In this document: positions 34,449 through 42,886 of the stretch, piece by piece
Layout of the letters: every line of letters begins with the position of its first letter
Numbering within the stretch: the first letter of the stretch is position 1
Assembly (NCBI RefSeq): GCF_004912135.1
Contig: NZ_STGU01000020.1
Coordinates: 1 to 46,371 of the forward strand
Length of the DNA stretch: 46,371 bases
Direction of reading: 5' to 3'
Source of the DNA: Rhizobium rosettiformans W3
GTDB lineage: Bacteria; Pseudomonadota; Alphaproteobacteria; Rhizobiales; Rhizobiaceae
The notes under the pieces: model-generated
What the model saw: the letters and a program-made list of their open reading frames with translations, nothing else
The model's database searches: none
What the model was told of the DNA's origin: nothing
Translations under genes and position numbers: made by a program

Positions 34449-35251
34449 TCGCCTATCTCAGTTCTCTGAGAGGTTCTGACGAACATTCGGCCGGCTCAAG
34501 CGAGGCAGTGCTTGCATCTTCAGCTTGCCTCCATTTGCGGTGGTGGATCGCTGTCTATCGGGCGACTTCGCTTGTATGGTGCTGAGAGAGCATCTAACAG
34601 AAGTTTGGTGTCGATCTCGGTGAGCGCGAAGCAAGTTGGTTGAAGATCAAAAGCGTGTGGTTGGCGATTTGTCTCCGGAATAGCGTCAGCCCGCTTGTCG
34701 AGAGCTTCCTCAAGGCGGAGCGCAACGCGATCTTGCCGATTTCATTGGGTCTGTGAAGGATGGCATTTCATCCTGCTCGATTTTGTACGATCATCATCAA
34801 CGATGTCCTGTTTGGTGGGGCCGAGCAGAGACCCGTCGGGATCGATTCCCTACGGTGGCGTCCATGCGGGCGAGCATAAAAATTACGTCTGACCCACTCC
34901 TATGCAAGCTTCGCGGCCGGCGGAGTATTTTGCGCTTGCAAACTGTAACAATCATTTGGTATATGCCATTTAGATTGATCCAGGAGGGACGTTCGATCGA
35001 GACGATCAGGGAGGTGATTGACTTCGATATGGTACGTTGCTTCCGGACAGCGCCGTTCTCCACGTTGCTGCGGCTGGCCTTTGGGGGGATGTGCATGCTT
35101 GGAATCATCGTGGATGCATCGATGCGTTGCGTGAGGATGTTGTCGCAACATTAGTCAGCTTTGCCGTTCGGGAATTGGGCGCAAGAATGAAATTGTCATG
35201 TTGGGCTGTATGAGGAGAAATACAGGCCGGCAATAAGGGGAGGAGCATGAT
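34449..35251. other. Intergenic region with a degenerate promoter copy
   Basis: About 800 bases separate the TetR gene from the next ligase gene. A run of 50 codons without a start (34605-34756 on +, reading FGVDLGEREASWLKIK) looks weakly protein-like and may be a gene remnant. The clear content is the partial duplicate of the ETF-QO promoter and 5' end at about 34900-35030. I see no complete gene. Confidence 0.5.
34900..35030 (+). repeat. Partial duplicate of the ETF-QO promoter, leader and first codons
   Basis: The sequence GCGCTTGCAAACTGTAACAA followed by TCATTTGGTATATGCC matches the ETF-QO upstream region. Next come an AGGAGG ribosome site, GAGACGATCAGGGAGG and GACTTCGATATGGT, matching the first codons of ETF-QO (residues NETIREAMDFDVV). 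The start codon has become TCG and similarity ends near 35040. A -35 TTGCAA (34936-34941) and -10 GTATAT (34959-34964), 17 bases apart, survive. The right half of the palindrome has changed, so the operator is damaged. The copy points toward the ligase gene at 35252. Confidence 0.8.
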
Positions 35252-36910
35252 ATGAGCAAGAATTCGTGGACTGATACAGGCCTTTCTCGAACTGCTGCAA
35301 ATCATGATGCACTAACACCGCTCACATTTCTGGAGCGGGCAGAGTATGTATTTCCCGACAATGTGGCGGTGGTCTACGGTTCGCAGTCGCAAACCTGGAA
35401 GGAGCACGCCGCATATTGTCGAAAGTTTGCGTCGGCTTTGCAGCAGGCATCCATTGGAACGGGAGACGTCGTTTCGCTCATGATGGCGAATACTCCCCCG
35501 ATGTTGGCTGCGCATTTCGCAGTGCCCATGGCTGGTGGCATCCTCAATACGATCAACACCAGGCTTGATGTCGCCACGGTTGCATACATTCTCGAGCACA
35601 GCGAAGCGAAGTTAATCATTGCTGACGCGGAGTATCTCGAAACTGTGCGAAATGCCCTGACGCTGCTTCCCGAAGCGCCGAGGCTTATCGTCTACGCCGA
35701 CGCCGAAGTCGGTCACACAGCGGCCGATGACGTGGAAACTTTCGAAGACTTCCTCTCTGAAGGGCGACCCGAAGCATTTGTCCACAACATTCCTGACGAT
35801 GAGTGGTCGCCGATTTCCATGAATTATACTTCCGGCACGACCGGGCGGCCAAAGGGTGTCGTGTATTCACACCGCGGCGCCTATTTGTCGGCTGTCTCCA
35901 ACATCGTGAGTTGGGGCGTCCCGCGCGGAGCAGTCTACCTTTGGACGTTGCCGTTGTTCCACTGCAACGGATGGACAATGCCCTGGGTGGTCGCTCTACA
36001 AGGAGGCAAGAATGTCTGTTTGCGGAAGGTCGACGGCGAGAAGATCGTCTCGCTTATCGTTTCGGAGGCGGTGACCCACTATTGCGGTGCGCCAATTGTC
36101 CACGGGGTGATCAAGGATGCGGCGCTTTCAGCCGGCGTGCGATTTAATCCGCCTGTTGCGGCGCTCATCGGAGGCGCGCCACCTCCGGCATCTTTGATCG
36201 CTGCTATGAATGAGGTGGGAGTCAGTCTGACACATATATATGGCCTGACGGAAACGTACGGTCCCGCTTCGATTTGTGAAACACATGACGCATGGATGGA
36301 TTTTTCTGCCGAGGAGCGGGCCAAGCTAATGGCTCGACAGGGTGTGAGATATGCCCTTCAAGCTGGCTTGACTGTCATGGATCCATCGACCATGAGGCCC
36401 GTACCCGCCGATGGTGAAACGATCGGCGAGATCATGTTCCGTGGCAACATGACCATGATGGGATATTTTAAGGATCCAGGGGCCACGGCCAAGGCGTTTG
36501 CGGGCGGCTGGTTTCATTCGGGAGATCTCGCCGTGCTTGATGCAGACGGCTACGCCCGGATCAAAGACCGATCAAAGGACATTATCATCTCTGGTGGTGA
36601 GAATATTTCCTCGGTCGAAGTCGAGGACGCACTCTATCGTCACCCGTCTATTTTGACGGTCGCTGTCGTTGCGATGCCGGATGATAGGTGGGGGGAGGTA
36701 CCAGTCGCGTTTCTGGAATTCAGGGAGGGCGCCACTCATTCGGATGCAGAGCTGATGCAACATTGCCGCCAGCATCTTGCCAGCTTCAAATGCCCAAGAC
36801 GATTCGTAATTGCCAGCATCCCTAAGACGGCTACTGGAAAAATACAGAAGAACGTCTTGCGCGAAATGATTATCGGGCTTCAGAGCTCTGAAAACATCGC
36901 GGCGCGATGA
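35252..36910 (+). CDS. Acyl-CoA ligase (AMP-forming), second copy type
   Basis: This adenylate-forming CoA ligase of 552 residues is clearly different in sequence from the one in the beta-oxidation operon. The ATP loop is ISMNYTSGTTGRPKGVVYSH, HIYGLTETYGPASICETHD is the adenine-site motif, and GWFHSGDLAVLDADG, the hinge KDRSKDIIISGGENISS and the lysine motif TATGKIQKNVLREM follow. It resembles short- or medium-chain and aryl ligases annotated as acyl-CoA synthetases. The ATG at 35252 has GGGGAGGAG seven bases upstream. Its promoter may be the degenerate ETF-QO promoter copy at 34936. It is followed by a sugar-type ABC transporter and ester hydrolases, which suggests that it activates the acid part of an imported ester. 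The substrate is not determined. Confidence 0.9.
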   Translation: MSKNSWTDTGLSRTAANHDALTPLTFLERAEYVFPDNVAVVYGSQSQTWKEHAAYCRKFASALQQASIGTGDVVSLMMANTPPMLAAHFAVPMAGGILNTINTRLDVATVAYILEHSEAKLIIADAEYLETVRNALTLLPEAPRLIVYADAEVGHTAADDVETFEDFLSEGRPEAFVHNIPDDEWSPISMNYTSGTTGRPKGVVYSHRGAYLSAVSNIVSWGVPRGAVYLWTLPLFHCNGWTMPWVVALQGGKNVCLRKVDGEKIVSLIVSEAVTHYCGAPIVHGVIKDAALSAGVRFNPPVAALIGGAPPPASLIAAMNEVGVSLTHIYGLTETYGPASICETHDAWMDFSAEERAKLMARQGVRYALQAGLTVMDPSTMRPVPADGETIGEIMFRGNMTMMGYFKDPGATAKAFAGGWFHSGDLAVLDADGYARIKDRSKDIIISGGENISSVEVEDALYRHPSILTVAVVAMPDDRWGEVPVAFLEFREGATHSDAELMQHCRQHLASFKCPRRFVIASIPKTATGKIQKNVLREMIIGLQSSENIAAR

Positions 36911-37159
36911 GTTGGAATGCGGAGACATACAAGTCAGCCCGAAGTCAGTGCTTCGAAAGCAATTGAGCTGAACTGTGTCACTGACGATATCCGTAAACAT
37001 GCGCTCCGGTAGAGGATTGTACGGGATTTTTTGAGGCCGGGATTGGGGAGATGCAATGATGAGATTGTCGTAAGAAGCAACGTATAAACTGACGCCTAGG
37101 TTTTTTCTTGGAGGTGAACTTGGGCAAAAATGCAGTATAAACATCGCCAGGAGGAACAT

Positions 37160-38227
37160 ATGAACTTCAAGAATGTACTACGCACAGTGCTCGTTGCCGG
37201 GTCTGTTATGTGCGCAACTCTCGCTCATTCTGAGGAGCCGGTTCTGCTTGATCCGTCGCTCCTGCAACCCGCATCAGATAAGATGATCGCAGAAGGTAAG
37301 TTCAAGAGGGATAAGCCATGGACGATCGGCTTTTCCTGGCCGGGCGTCGGCAATACCTGGATCGTGCAGACCATTCAGGAGATCAAATATGCGGCGAGCC
37401 AGGACCCGAACATCAAGGAACTTGTTTTCGTAGAAGCCAACTGGCAGCCGAACAAACAGGTTTCGGATATCGAAGACCTGCTGACGCGCAAGATCGACGC
37501 GCTGCTTGTCCTGCCGATCAACCCCGATCTTGTGAAAGCACAGATCGCAGTCGCACGGTCGCGCAACATACCGGTCATTGTCTACACACCTGCCGGAACC
37601 ACCATGGATGCCGATCTGACCTTCTATGGTGGCGGCGAATTCTTCGGCAAGGCCGGGGGGGAGTTCCTCAAGAAAAAGCTTGGCGGGAAGGGAACGATCT
37701 GGGCGTTCCGCGGCGTGCCGGGGAGCGCTGACGACTTCACGCGCTACAATGGCTTGGTCAAAGCGCTGGAAGGAACCGATATCAAGATTGGCTCTGAAGT
37801 CTACGGCGAATGGAACTATGCCAAATCCAAGCAGCTTTGCGAAAATCTGGTGGCCACCGGTCAGCCGGTTGATGGCATCTGGTTCTCGGGGGCCGAGATG
37901 ACGCGTGCCTGCATCGAGGTATTTAATGAAATCGGCAAGCCGCTTGTTCCCATGACCGGTGAAGGCAATAACGGCTTCCTTCGAATCTGGAAGGAAACCG
38001 GAGTTGACAGTATGGGTGCCGTCTTCACCCCCGGGATTGGGCCAGCGATGGTGCGCGCAGCGACCGCTTTGCTTGAAGGCAAGTCGCTTCACCAATCCTA
38101 TGCTTCCGACCCGAAGCCGATTACCGCCGAGAATTTCGACAAGTTCTACCGACCGGACCTCAGCGACGCCTATTGGATGCCGTCGACGCTGCCCGAGAAC
38201 GTCCTTATGGAAACATTCAAGCGTTAA
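37160..38227 (+). CDS. Sugar-type ABC transporter substrate-binding protein
   Basis: This is a periplasmic binding protein of 355 residues (Peripla_BP_4, RbsB/YtfQ-like). A Sec signal peptide, MNFKNVLRTVLVAGSVMCAT and LAHS, precedes the mature protein from about EEPVLL. KPWTIGFSWPGVGNTWIVQT opens the first lobe, DLLTRKIDALLVLPINPDLV follows, and the ligand-contact region is SGAEMTRACIEVFNEIGKPL. The ATG at 37160 has AGGAGG ending six bases upstream, better than the ATG at 37130. It heads a gene set with one ATPase and two permeases, then hydrolases and glycerol genes. The ligand could be a sugar, polyol or sugar ester. A glycerol-linked substrate is suggested by the neighbours, not proved. 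Confidence 0.9.
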   Translation: MNFKNVLRTVLVAGSVMCATLAHSEEPVLLDPSLLQPASDKMIAEGKFKRDKPWTIGFSWPGVGNTWIVQTIQEIKYAASQDPNIKELVFVEANWQPNKQVSDIEDLLTRKIDALLVLPINPDLVKAQIAVARSRNIPVIVYTPAGTTMDADLTFYGGGEFFGKAGGEFLKKKLGGKGTIWAFRGVPGSADDFTRYNGLVKALEGTDIKIGSEVYGEWNYAKSKQLCENLVATGQPVDGIWFSGAEMTRACIEVFNEIGKPLVPMTGEGNNGFLRIWKETGVDSMGAVFTPGIGPAMVRAATALLEGKSLHQSYASDPKPITAENFDKFYRPDLSDAYWMPSTLPENVLMETFKR

Positions 38228-38248
38228 TTCGAGAGAGGGTGTGTGAAT

Positions 38249-39796
38249 ATGCCGAGTTCTCCGCTCCAGCTGTTGCCCAAGCCAGACGCTGTGGTCGAAT
38301 TTCGAAGTGTCTCCAAGCGCTTCGGAGCTTTCACCGCGCTGGATCAGGTGAGCTTTGCAGCTCACGCAGGTACGGTGCACGCCATCACCGGCGAGAACGG
38401 GGCCGGGAAGTCGACGCTTATGAAAATGCTCGCCGGCGTTTATTCGCCCGATGTCGGCGAGCTTAGGAATTTTGGTGAGCTTCGCCATTGGCATGGCGCC
38501 GAAAAAGCCAGGCTTGCCGGCATCTCGACTGTTTTCCAGGAATTGACGCTGTTGCCCAATCTTACTGTCGCCGAGAATCTGTTTCTCGGGCGGGAGCCGC
38601 TTAAATTCGGTCTCGTCGACAGGAAGTCGATGGTCCGAATGGCCCGCGCGGTGCTTGATGGCATTGGAATTGCTTTGGACGTTGACACCTATTGCAGGGA
38701 CCTGTCTGTCGGTGAGCAGCATCTTGTCGAAATTGCGAAGGGGGCGGCGATGCAGTCGCGGATCGTCATTTATGACGAGCCGACGGCTGCACTCGACAGC
38801 TTCGGAGTGGAGAAACTCATCAGCCTGATCGAAGCTCAGAAGAAAGCGGGCAAGCTGATCTTCTACATTAGCCATCGGCTCGAGGAAATATTCCGGCTCT
38901 GCGACGTCGTAACCATCCTGAAGGATGGGCGGCATGTGCGCACCAGCCCCACGGCGGAGCTCACTCGTGAATCTCTGGTATCCTTCATGGTCGGTCGGGA
39001 AGTGGGACAACTCTATCCTAACCGCTCGCCAAGTTCAGGTGGAGATACTGCGCTGTCCGTGGAGGGTTTGAAAGTTGGTTCCGCTGACACAGCAGTCTCA
39101 TTTTCCCTTTGTCGTGGGGAGATCCTTGGCCTTGCCGGACTGGAAGGGCAGGGCCAACGGGAACTTGTGCGCACCATAGCCGGGATCATGCCTCCTGCTG
39201 GCGGTAGAGTGTGCAAATTCGATACCGACGGTACGCAAAAGGCGTTGCTGGCAAACCCGGTCAATGTCGCTGGCGCCGGCCTCGGCTTCGTGCCGGAAGA
39301 CCGCAAGACCGAAGGCCTCTATCTCACGCTGCCTATCAGCCGCAACATGGGACTTGGTCCGTTGCGAGGCCGCCCATGGTGGTCCCGCGTCCGCACGCAG
39401 GGTGCCCGCATCCGGAATTTGATGCAGGAGATGAACATCCGTGCTCGCAATGACAGGCAGGCAGTGTCGGCGCTGTCGGGTGGAAATCAGCAGAAGGTCA
39501 TGATCGGTCGATGGCTTCTGGCAGATGTCGATGTCCTGGTGATCGAAGAGCCGACCCGCGGGGTTGATGTCGGCGCAAAGGCGGAGATTTATCGGCTGCT
39601 GCGCGACTATGTCGAAAAGGGCGGCGCCGTTCTCATGACATCGAGTGAAATGACGGAGCATCTAGGGCTGTGTGATCGGATACTCGTCGTTCGCGGCGGG
39701 GCGATCGTCGCAGAACTCGATGCCGCCGCCGCAACCGAAGAAATCGTCGCGCGTCACGCCTTTCTGGGCCGCAGTGAGCAGGAAATCCACGCATGA
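38249..39796 (+). CDS. Sugar-type ABC transporter ATPase with two nucleotide-binding domains
   Basis: This cytoplasmic ATPase of about 515 residues is of the RbsA/MglA/XylG type, two fused ABC domains that power import through two membrane permeases. The first domain has Walker A TGENGAGKST at residues 47-56, signature LSVGEQHLVEIAK and Walker B IVIYDEPTAALD. The second has a degenerate Walker A (GLAGLEGQGQRELVRT), a normal signature LSGGNQQKVMIG and Walker B VLVIEEPTRGVDVGAKAE, as in all members of this group. I chose the ATG at 38249 with GAGAGGG upstream; a GTG at 38243 is in frame. The ATG of the first permease overlaps its stop by four bases. Confidence 0.92.
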   Translation: MPSSPLQLLPKPDAVVEFRSVSKRFGAFTALDQVSFAAHAGTVHAITGENGAGKSTLMKMLAGVYSPDVGELRNFGELRHWHGAEKARLAGISTVFQELTLLPNLTVAENLFLGREPLKFGLVDRKSMVRMARAVLDGIGIALDVDTYCRDLSVGEQHLVEIAKGAAMQSRIVIYDEPTAALDSFGVEKLISLIEAQKKAGKLIFYISHRLEEIFRLCDVVTILKDGRHVRTSPTAELTRESLVSFMVGREVGQLYPNRSPSSGGDTALSVEGLKVGSADTAVSFSLCRGEILGLAGLEGQGQRELVRTIAGIMPPAGGRVCKFDTDGTQKALLANPVNVAGAGLGFVPEDRKTEGLYLTLPISRNMGLGPLRGRPWWSRVRTQGARIRNLMQEMNIRARNDRQAVSALSGGNQQKVMIGRWLLADVDVLVIEEPTRGVDVGAKAEIYRLLRDYVEKGGAVLMTSSEMTEHLGLCDRILVVRGGAIVAELDAAAATEEIVARHAFLGRSEQEIHA

Positions 39797-40722
39797 GATC
39801 AGTTTTTCAACCTTTCGGCAGGTCTGGCATAGGGCTCGTTTCGGCAAGCCTGCCAGTCGTAATGTTTGCTCTTCTGTCTATCGCCGCGCCGAATTTTCTA
39901 TCCTATGGAAATATCGCTAATATCAACAACCAGATCACGGCTCTGTTGATCGTGGCGCTGGGGCAGCTCATCGTCGCTCTCGTCGGCGGGATTGACATTT
40001 CCGTCGGATCCGTCGTCAGTTTGTCCAGTGTTGTCCTGGTCTCGCTGGATCCGGCATGGGCCATTCCTGCCGCGCTCGGCCTCGCAATCTGCGTCGGTCT
40101 GGTGAACGGAATGGGTGTCGTTGGCTTTGGTGTACATCCTTTGGTCATGACGCTTGCATCTATGACGTTCGTTCAGGGGTTCGCACTTTCCTGGATGTCC
40201 GGCGCTGGTGGCGTGGTGCCCGAATGGATCAGCGCAATCGCCAAAGCCCAGTTCGCAGGCATTCCCGCGTCCGTAGTGTGGAGTATTATCATCGTCTCAG
40301 TTTTTTCGATCATGCTGTACTTCACCCGTTTCGGGCTGCGTCTCTTTGCTCTTGGGGCAAATGTCAACAGCGCCTCCCTGAGCGGTGTAAGGACCGTGGC
40401 GCCACGCATTGCCTGTTATGTCATCTGCTCTCTGTCAGGTTGCATAGCCAGCATCTACCTGACGGGCAGGATCTCGACCGGCGACCCGATGATGGGGCAA
40501 TCGTTCGGGCTGGATTCGGTGACCGCGATCGCTCTTGGCGGCGTCCAGCTCGCGGGCGGCACCGGCAGCGTTGTTGGGGCCATCCTCGGGACCCTCACGC
40601 TCGGCCTCATCACCAACGGGATGAACTTGCTCGGCGTTTCGCCATTCCTGCGGGCAGCGCTGACAGGAATGCTGCTGCTTGGCGCGGTTAGTCTCCAGCG
40701 CAGAAAGGCCATCGGCATATGA
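39793..40722 (+). CDS. Sugar-type ABC transporter permease 1
   Basis: This is an integral membrane permease of 309 residues in the RbsC/BPD_transp_2 family, with about eight to ten hydrophobic helices. Family motifs include LLIVALGQLIVALVGGIDIS near residue 50, GFGVHPLVMTLASMTFVQGF, and the C-terminal DSVTAIALGGVQLAGGTGSV, which contacts the ATPase. It starts inside the ATPase stop codon (ATGA) and its own stop overlaps the next permease start, so all four transport genes form one translationally coupled unit. It would form a heterodimeric channel with permease 2. Confidence 0.9.
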   Translation: MRSVFQPFGRSGIGLVSASLPVVMFALLSIAAPNFLSYGNIANINNQITALLIVALGQLIVALVGGIDISVGSVVSLSSVVLVSLDPAWAIPAALGLAICVGLVNGMGVVGFGVHPLVMTLASMTFVQGFALSWMSGAGGVVPEWISAIAKAQFAGIPASVVWSIIIVSVFSIMLYFTRFGLRLFALGANVNSASLSGVRTVAPRIACYVICSLSGCIASIYLTGRISTGDPMMGQSFGLDSVTAIALGGVQLAGGTGSVVGAILGTLTLGLITNGMNLLGVSPFLRAALTGMLLLGAVSLQRRKAIGI

Positions 40723-41702
40723 GCAGTTCCCCCATGCCTGTCGCCGCAGGCAATAATGAAAGCGGCGGCCGGCTTCAGTCTTTGCTTCGAAACCTGCCCT
40801 ATTTCTACATCGGCGCCGCGGCGCTGGTCTTGATCGCGGGAGTTGTTCGGCCCAATCTTCTGCAGCCGTTTTTGCTAATGTTGATCTTAAGGCAAGCGGC
40901 ACCGCTCGGTATCGCTGTCCTGGGGCAGGCAATCTGCATCCGGCTTTTGTCGCTCGATCTGTCATTCGGCGGCGTCGCCATGGCTGTCAGCTATATCATG
41001 ACAAGCGGGATTTTCCCGGTGTCGGAGATCGCCCTCATTGGTATTTCCCTGTTGTTTGGTGTCATTGTCGGCGCAACAAATGCCTTTTTCATCACCCGCT
41101 TGCGGGCATCTTCGGTCATAGTGACATTAGCAATGACCATGATTCTGGGCGGTATTGTAACGGCATTCACCCAGCTTCGCGCGCCTGGCGATGCAGGGGA
41201 AATTCTGCGCTATTTCGGACAGGCACGGATCGGTGGAATGCCGATTGCCGTCCCCGTATGGCTGGGCTTGACGATGTGCCTGACCTTGTTCATGAGATCA
41301 TCCGTTTTCGGTCGGTATACCGAAGCAATCGGGGCGAATCCACAAGCAGCGCTGGCATCGGGCATTCCTTATGTCAGGATCATGTTCGTTGGCCATATAC
41401 TGTCCAGCCTGTTCGCGGTGATAAGCTCGCTGTTGCTGCTGGGTATTCTCGGTGTCGGCAGTTTAAGCATAGGCTCTGATCTCGCACTGAATTCGCTGGC
41501 GGCGGTCATCCTCGGCGGTGTGACGTTCGGCTCAGGGCGCGGTGGGGTCGTGGGGCCGGCAGTGGCAACATTCATGCTCCTGTTCTGCTTCAATTTTCTG
41601 ACGAGTCTTGGTCTTGGCGAGCCGGTGAAGCAGATGGCCCAGGGCGCAATCATTGCCATTGCAGCGATTGCCTATTCCGGGACCAGATTGCGGCAGGTTT
41701 GA
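40719..41702 (+). CDS. Sugar-type ABC transporter permease 2
   Basis: This second RbsC-type permease has 327 residues, with a polar N-terminal tail (SSSPMPVAAGNNESGGRLQS) and multiple helices. Conserved segments are GIAVLGQAICIRLLSLDLSF, where the usual GGIDLS is altered, FFITRLRASSVIVTLAMTMI, and LAAVILGGVTFGSGRGGVVG, which is the coupling region near the C-terminus. It overlaps permease 1 by four bases. With two different permeases and one double ATPase, the transporter is complete. A decayed third permease fragment of the same family lies further on at 42599. Confidence 0.9.
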   Translation: MSSSPMPVAAGNNESGGRLQSLLRNLPYFYIGAAALVLIAGVVRPNLLQPFLLMLILRQAAPLGIAVLGQAICIRLLSLDLSFGGVAMAVSYIMTSGIFPVSEIALIGISLLFGVIVGATNAFFITRLRASSVIVTLAMTMILGGIVTAFTQLRAPGDAGEILRYFGQARIGGMPIAVPVWLGLTMCLTLFMRSSVFGRYTEAIGANPQAALASGIPYVRIMFVGHILSSLFAVISSLLLLGILGVGSLSIGSDLALNSLAAVILGGVTFGSGRGGVVGPAVATFMLLFCFNFLTSLGLGEPVKQMAQGAIIAIAAIAYSGTRLRQV

Positions 41703-41726
41703 ATATAAGCAAGAAGGAAGTGATCA

Positions 41727-42479
41727 ATGGTATCAATCATGAAAGGGGCGGAGCCCTTTGAATTTGAGGGAAGCGACATAGGCGTGCTGGTCCTGCACGG
41801 CTTCACCGGCAGCACGCAAAGCATGCGCTATCTCGGCGAGGGCCTCCACAGGACGTTCGGCTTCACCGTCGTCGGCCCCCGACTTCCTGGGCACGGAACG
41901 TCTGTCGATGACATGGAAACTACGACCTATATGGATTGGCTGGCAGGTGCAGAGGAGGCACTGAAAGAGCTGGCGGCACGCAAACGCAAGGTGTTTGTCA
42001 CCGGGCTGTCGATGGGCGGCACGCTGACCCTCAACCTTGCCGCGCGTTTTGCCGATCAAATCGCCGGAATTGCCACGGTGGCGGCCGCTGCCGGGCCACT
42101 CGGCGAAGGCTTCTCCGATGCGGTGTTCCTCAATCCCCGCCCGCAGCGGTTGCCCGGCATCGCTTCCGACATCAAGGCCGTAGGCGTTACCGAACTGGCC
42201 TATTCGGAAGTGCCGGTTCGCTGCATGGGCGACGTGCTGACGCTCGTCTTGGCTACCGCCAACCTGTTCGGCAGGATCAAATGCCCTACGCTTGTCATTC
42301 AAGGCCGTGAGGACCATGTGGTGCCAGCATCGAACGCGATGAAGATCGTCTCGAGTATTTCCTCGGACGACATCCGGCTGCTCTACCTCAATGATTCCTA
42401 CCACGTCGCGACGCTCGACAATGACAAGGATATTATTGTCGAGCGGGTTGGGTCATTCTTCCGGGAGTTCGCTAACTGA
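41727..42479 (+). CDS. Alpha/beta hydrolase, carboxylesterase or monoacylglycerol lipase type
   Basis: This is a cytoplasmic serine hydrolase of 250 residues similar to Est30-type carboxylesterases and bacterial monoacylglycerol lipases. The oxyanion loop is VLHGFTGST at residues 22-30. The nucleophile Ser95 is in VTGLSMGGTL, Asp196 in QGREDHVVP, and His226 in NDSYHVATLDND, so the triad is complete. The ATG at 41727 has AAGGAAG seven to nine bases upstream. It follows the transporter by 24 bases on the same strand and is probably in the same transcript. Cleaving an imported ester into an acid and an alcohol would connect it with the acyl-CoA ligase and with glycerol kinase nearby; that link is inference. 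Confidence 0.88.
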   Translation: MVSIMKGAEPFEFEGSDIGVLVLHGFTGSTQSMRYLGEGLHRTFGFTVVGPRLPGHGTSVDDMETTTYMDWLAGAEEALKELAARKRKVFVTGLSMGGTLTLNLAARFADQIAGIATVAAAAGPLGEGFSDAVFLNPRPQRLPGIASDIKAVGVTELAYSEVPVRCMGDVLTLVLATANLFGRIKCPTLVIQGREDHVVPASNAMKIVSSISSDDIRLLYLNDSYHVATLDNDKDIIVERVGSFFREFAN

Positions 42480-42480
42480 G

Positions 42481-42620
42481 TTACGCTGGCTTGCGCGATG
42501 TGGGATCTAGAAGACCTGTGAAAAGGTGGGCGATTCCGACGAGGTCGGTGTCTCGGTCAGCTATGATTGATCGCCCGTGACCCCGGTGCAGACCCAATAT
42601 GACGATCTTGTCGCCGATGC
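42481..42620 (-). pseudogene. Possible ABC sugar ATPase C-terminal fragment, opposite strand
   Basis: The minus-strand frame ends CIGDKIVILGLHRGHGRSII and ADRDTDLVGIAHLFTGLLDP. The order resembles the tail of FrcA/XylG-like sugar ATPases, where DRI-V-L is followed by a short linker and an EIV-MTG-like end. It abuts the permease fragment head-to-head, which would imply an inversion of old transporter parts. The resemblance is weak and needs a search. Confidence 0.25.
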
Positions 42621-42865
42621 ATCGCCGTGTTCGCGTGGGTCTCGATTTCCCGATCCTGTCGGTCGCGGCGACCATTCTCGGCGGTGTCGTCTTTGGCCGC
42701 GGGGCAGGTGGTGTGTGGGGTCCGTTCTTCGGGGTTCTGTCTTTTGCGTTTCTGTTTGTCGTCATGACATCGTTTGGCATCAGCGACGCTGGCAAGCTCA
42801 TTGCCCAGGGGTTCTTCATTTTGCTGGCGGCCATTTTCTACTGCCTGAAGGCGCGGACAAACTAA
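42599..42865 (+). pseudogene. ABC permease C-terminal fragment
   Basis: The frame reads LDFPILSVAATILGGVVFGR then GAGGVWGPFFGVLSFAFLFV and LIAQGFFILLAAIFYCLKA. This is the C-terminal coupling part of an RbsC-type permease, comparable to permease 2 (LAAVILGGVTFGSGRGGVVG). Only about 80 of 300 residues remain, and no partner domain or ribosome site of quality is present. The fragment does not match either intact permease closely enough to be a simple duplication, so it probably descends from another transporter. Confidence 0.7.
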
Positions 42866-42886
42866 TCAAACAGGAGGTCTAACGAC

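Noticed and set aside
37274..39010. Minus-strand open frame of 578 codons
   Set aside because: It spans the gap between two plus-strand transporter genes and opposes both; those genes have signal peptide, Walker motifs and ribosome-binding sites.
42487..42834. Full-length minus-strand gene of 117 codons between the esterase genes
   Set aside because: Its first half is antisense to the permease fragment and low-complexity. Only the last 45 codons look at all protein-like, so it is recorded only as a possible fragment.
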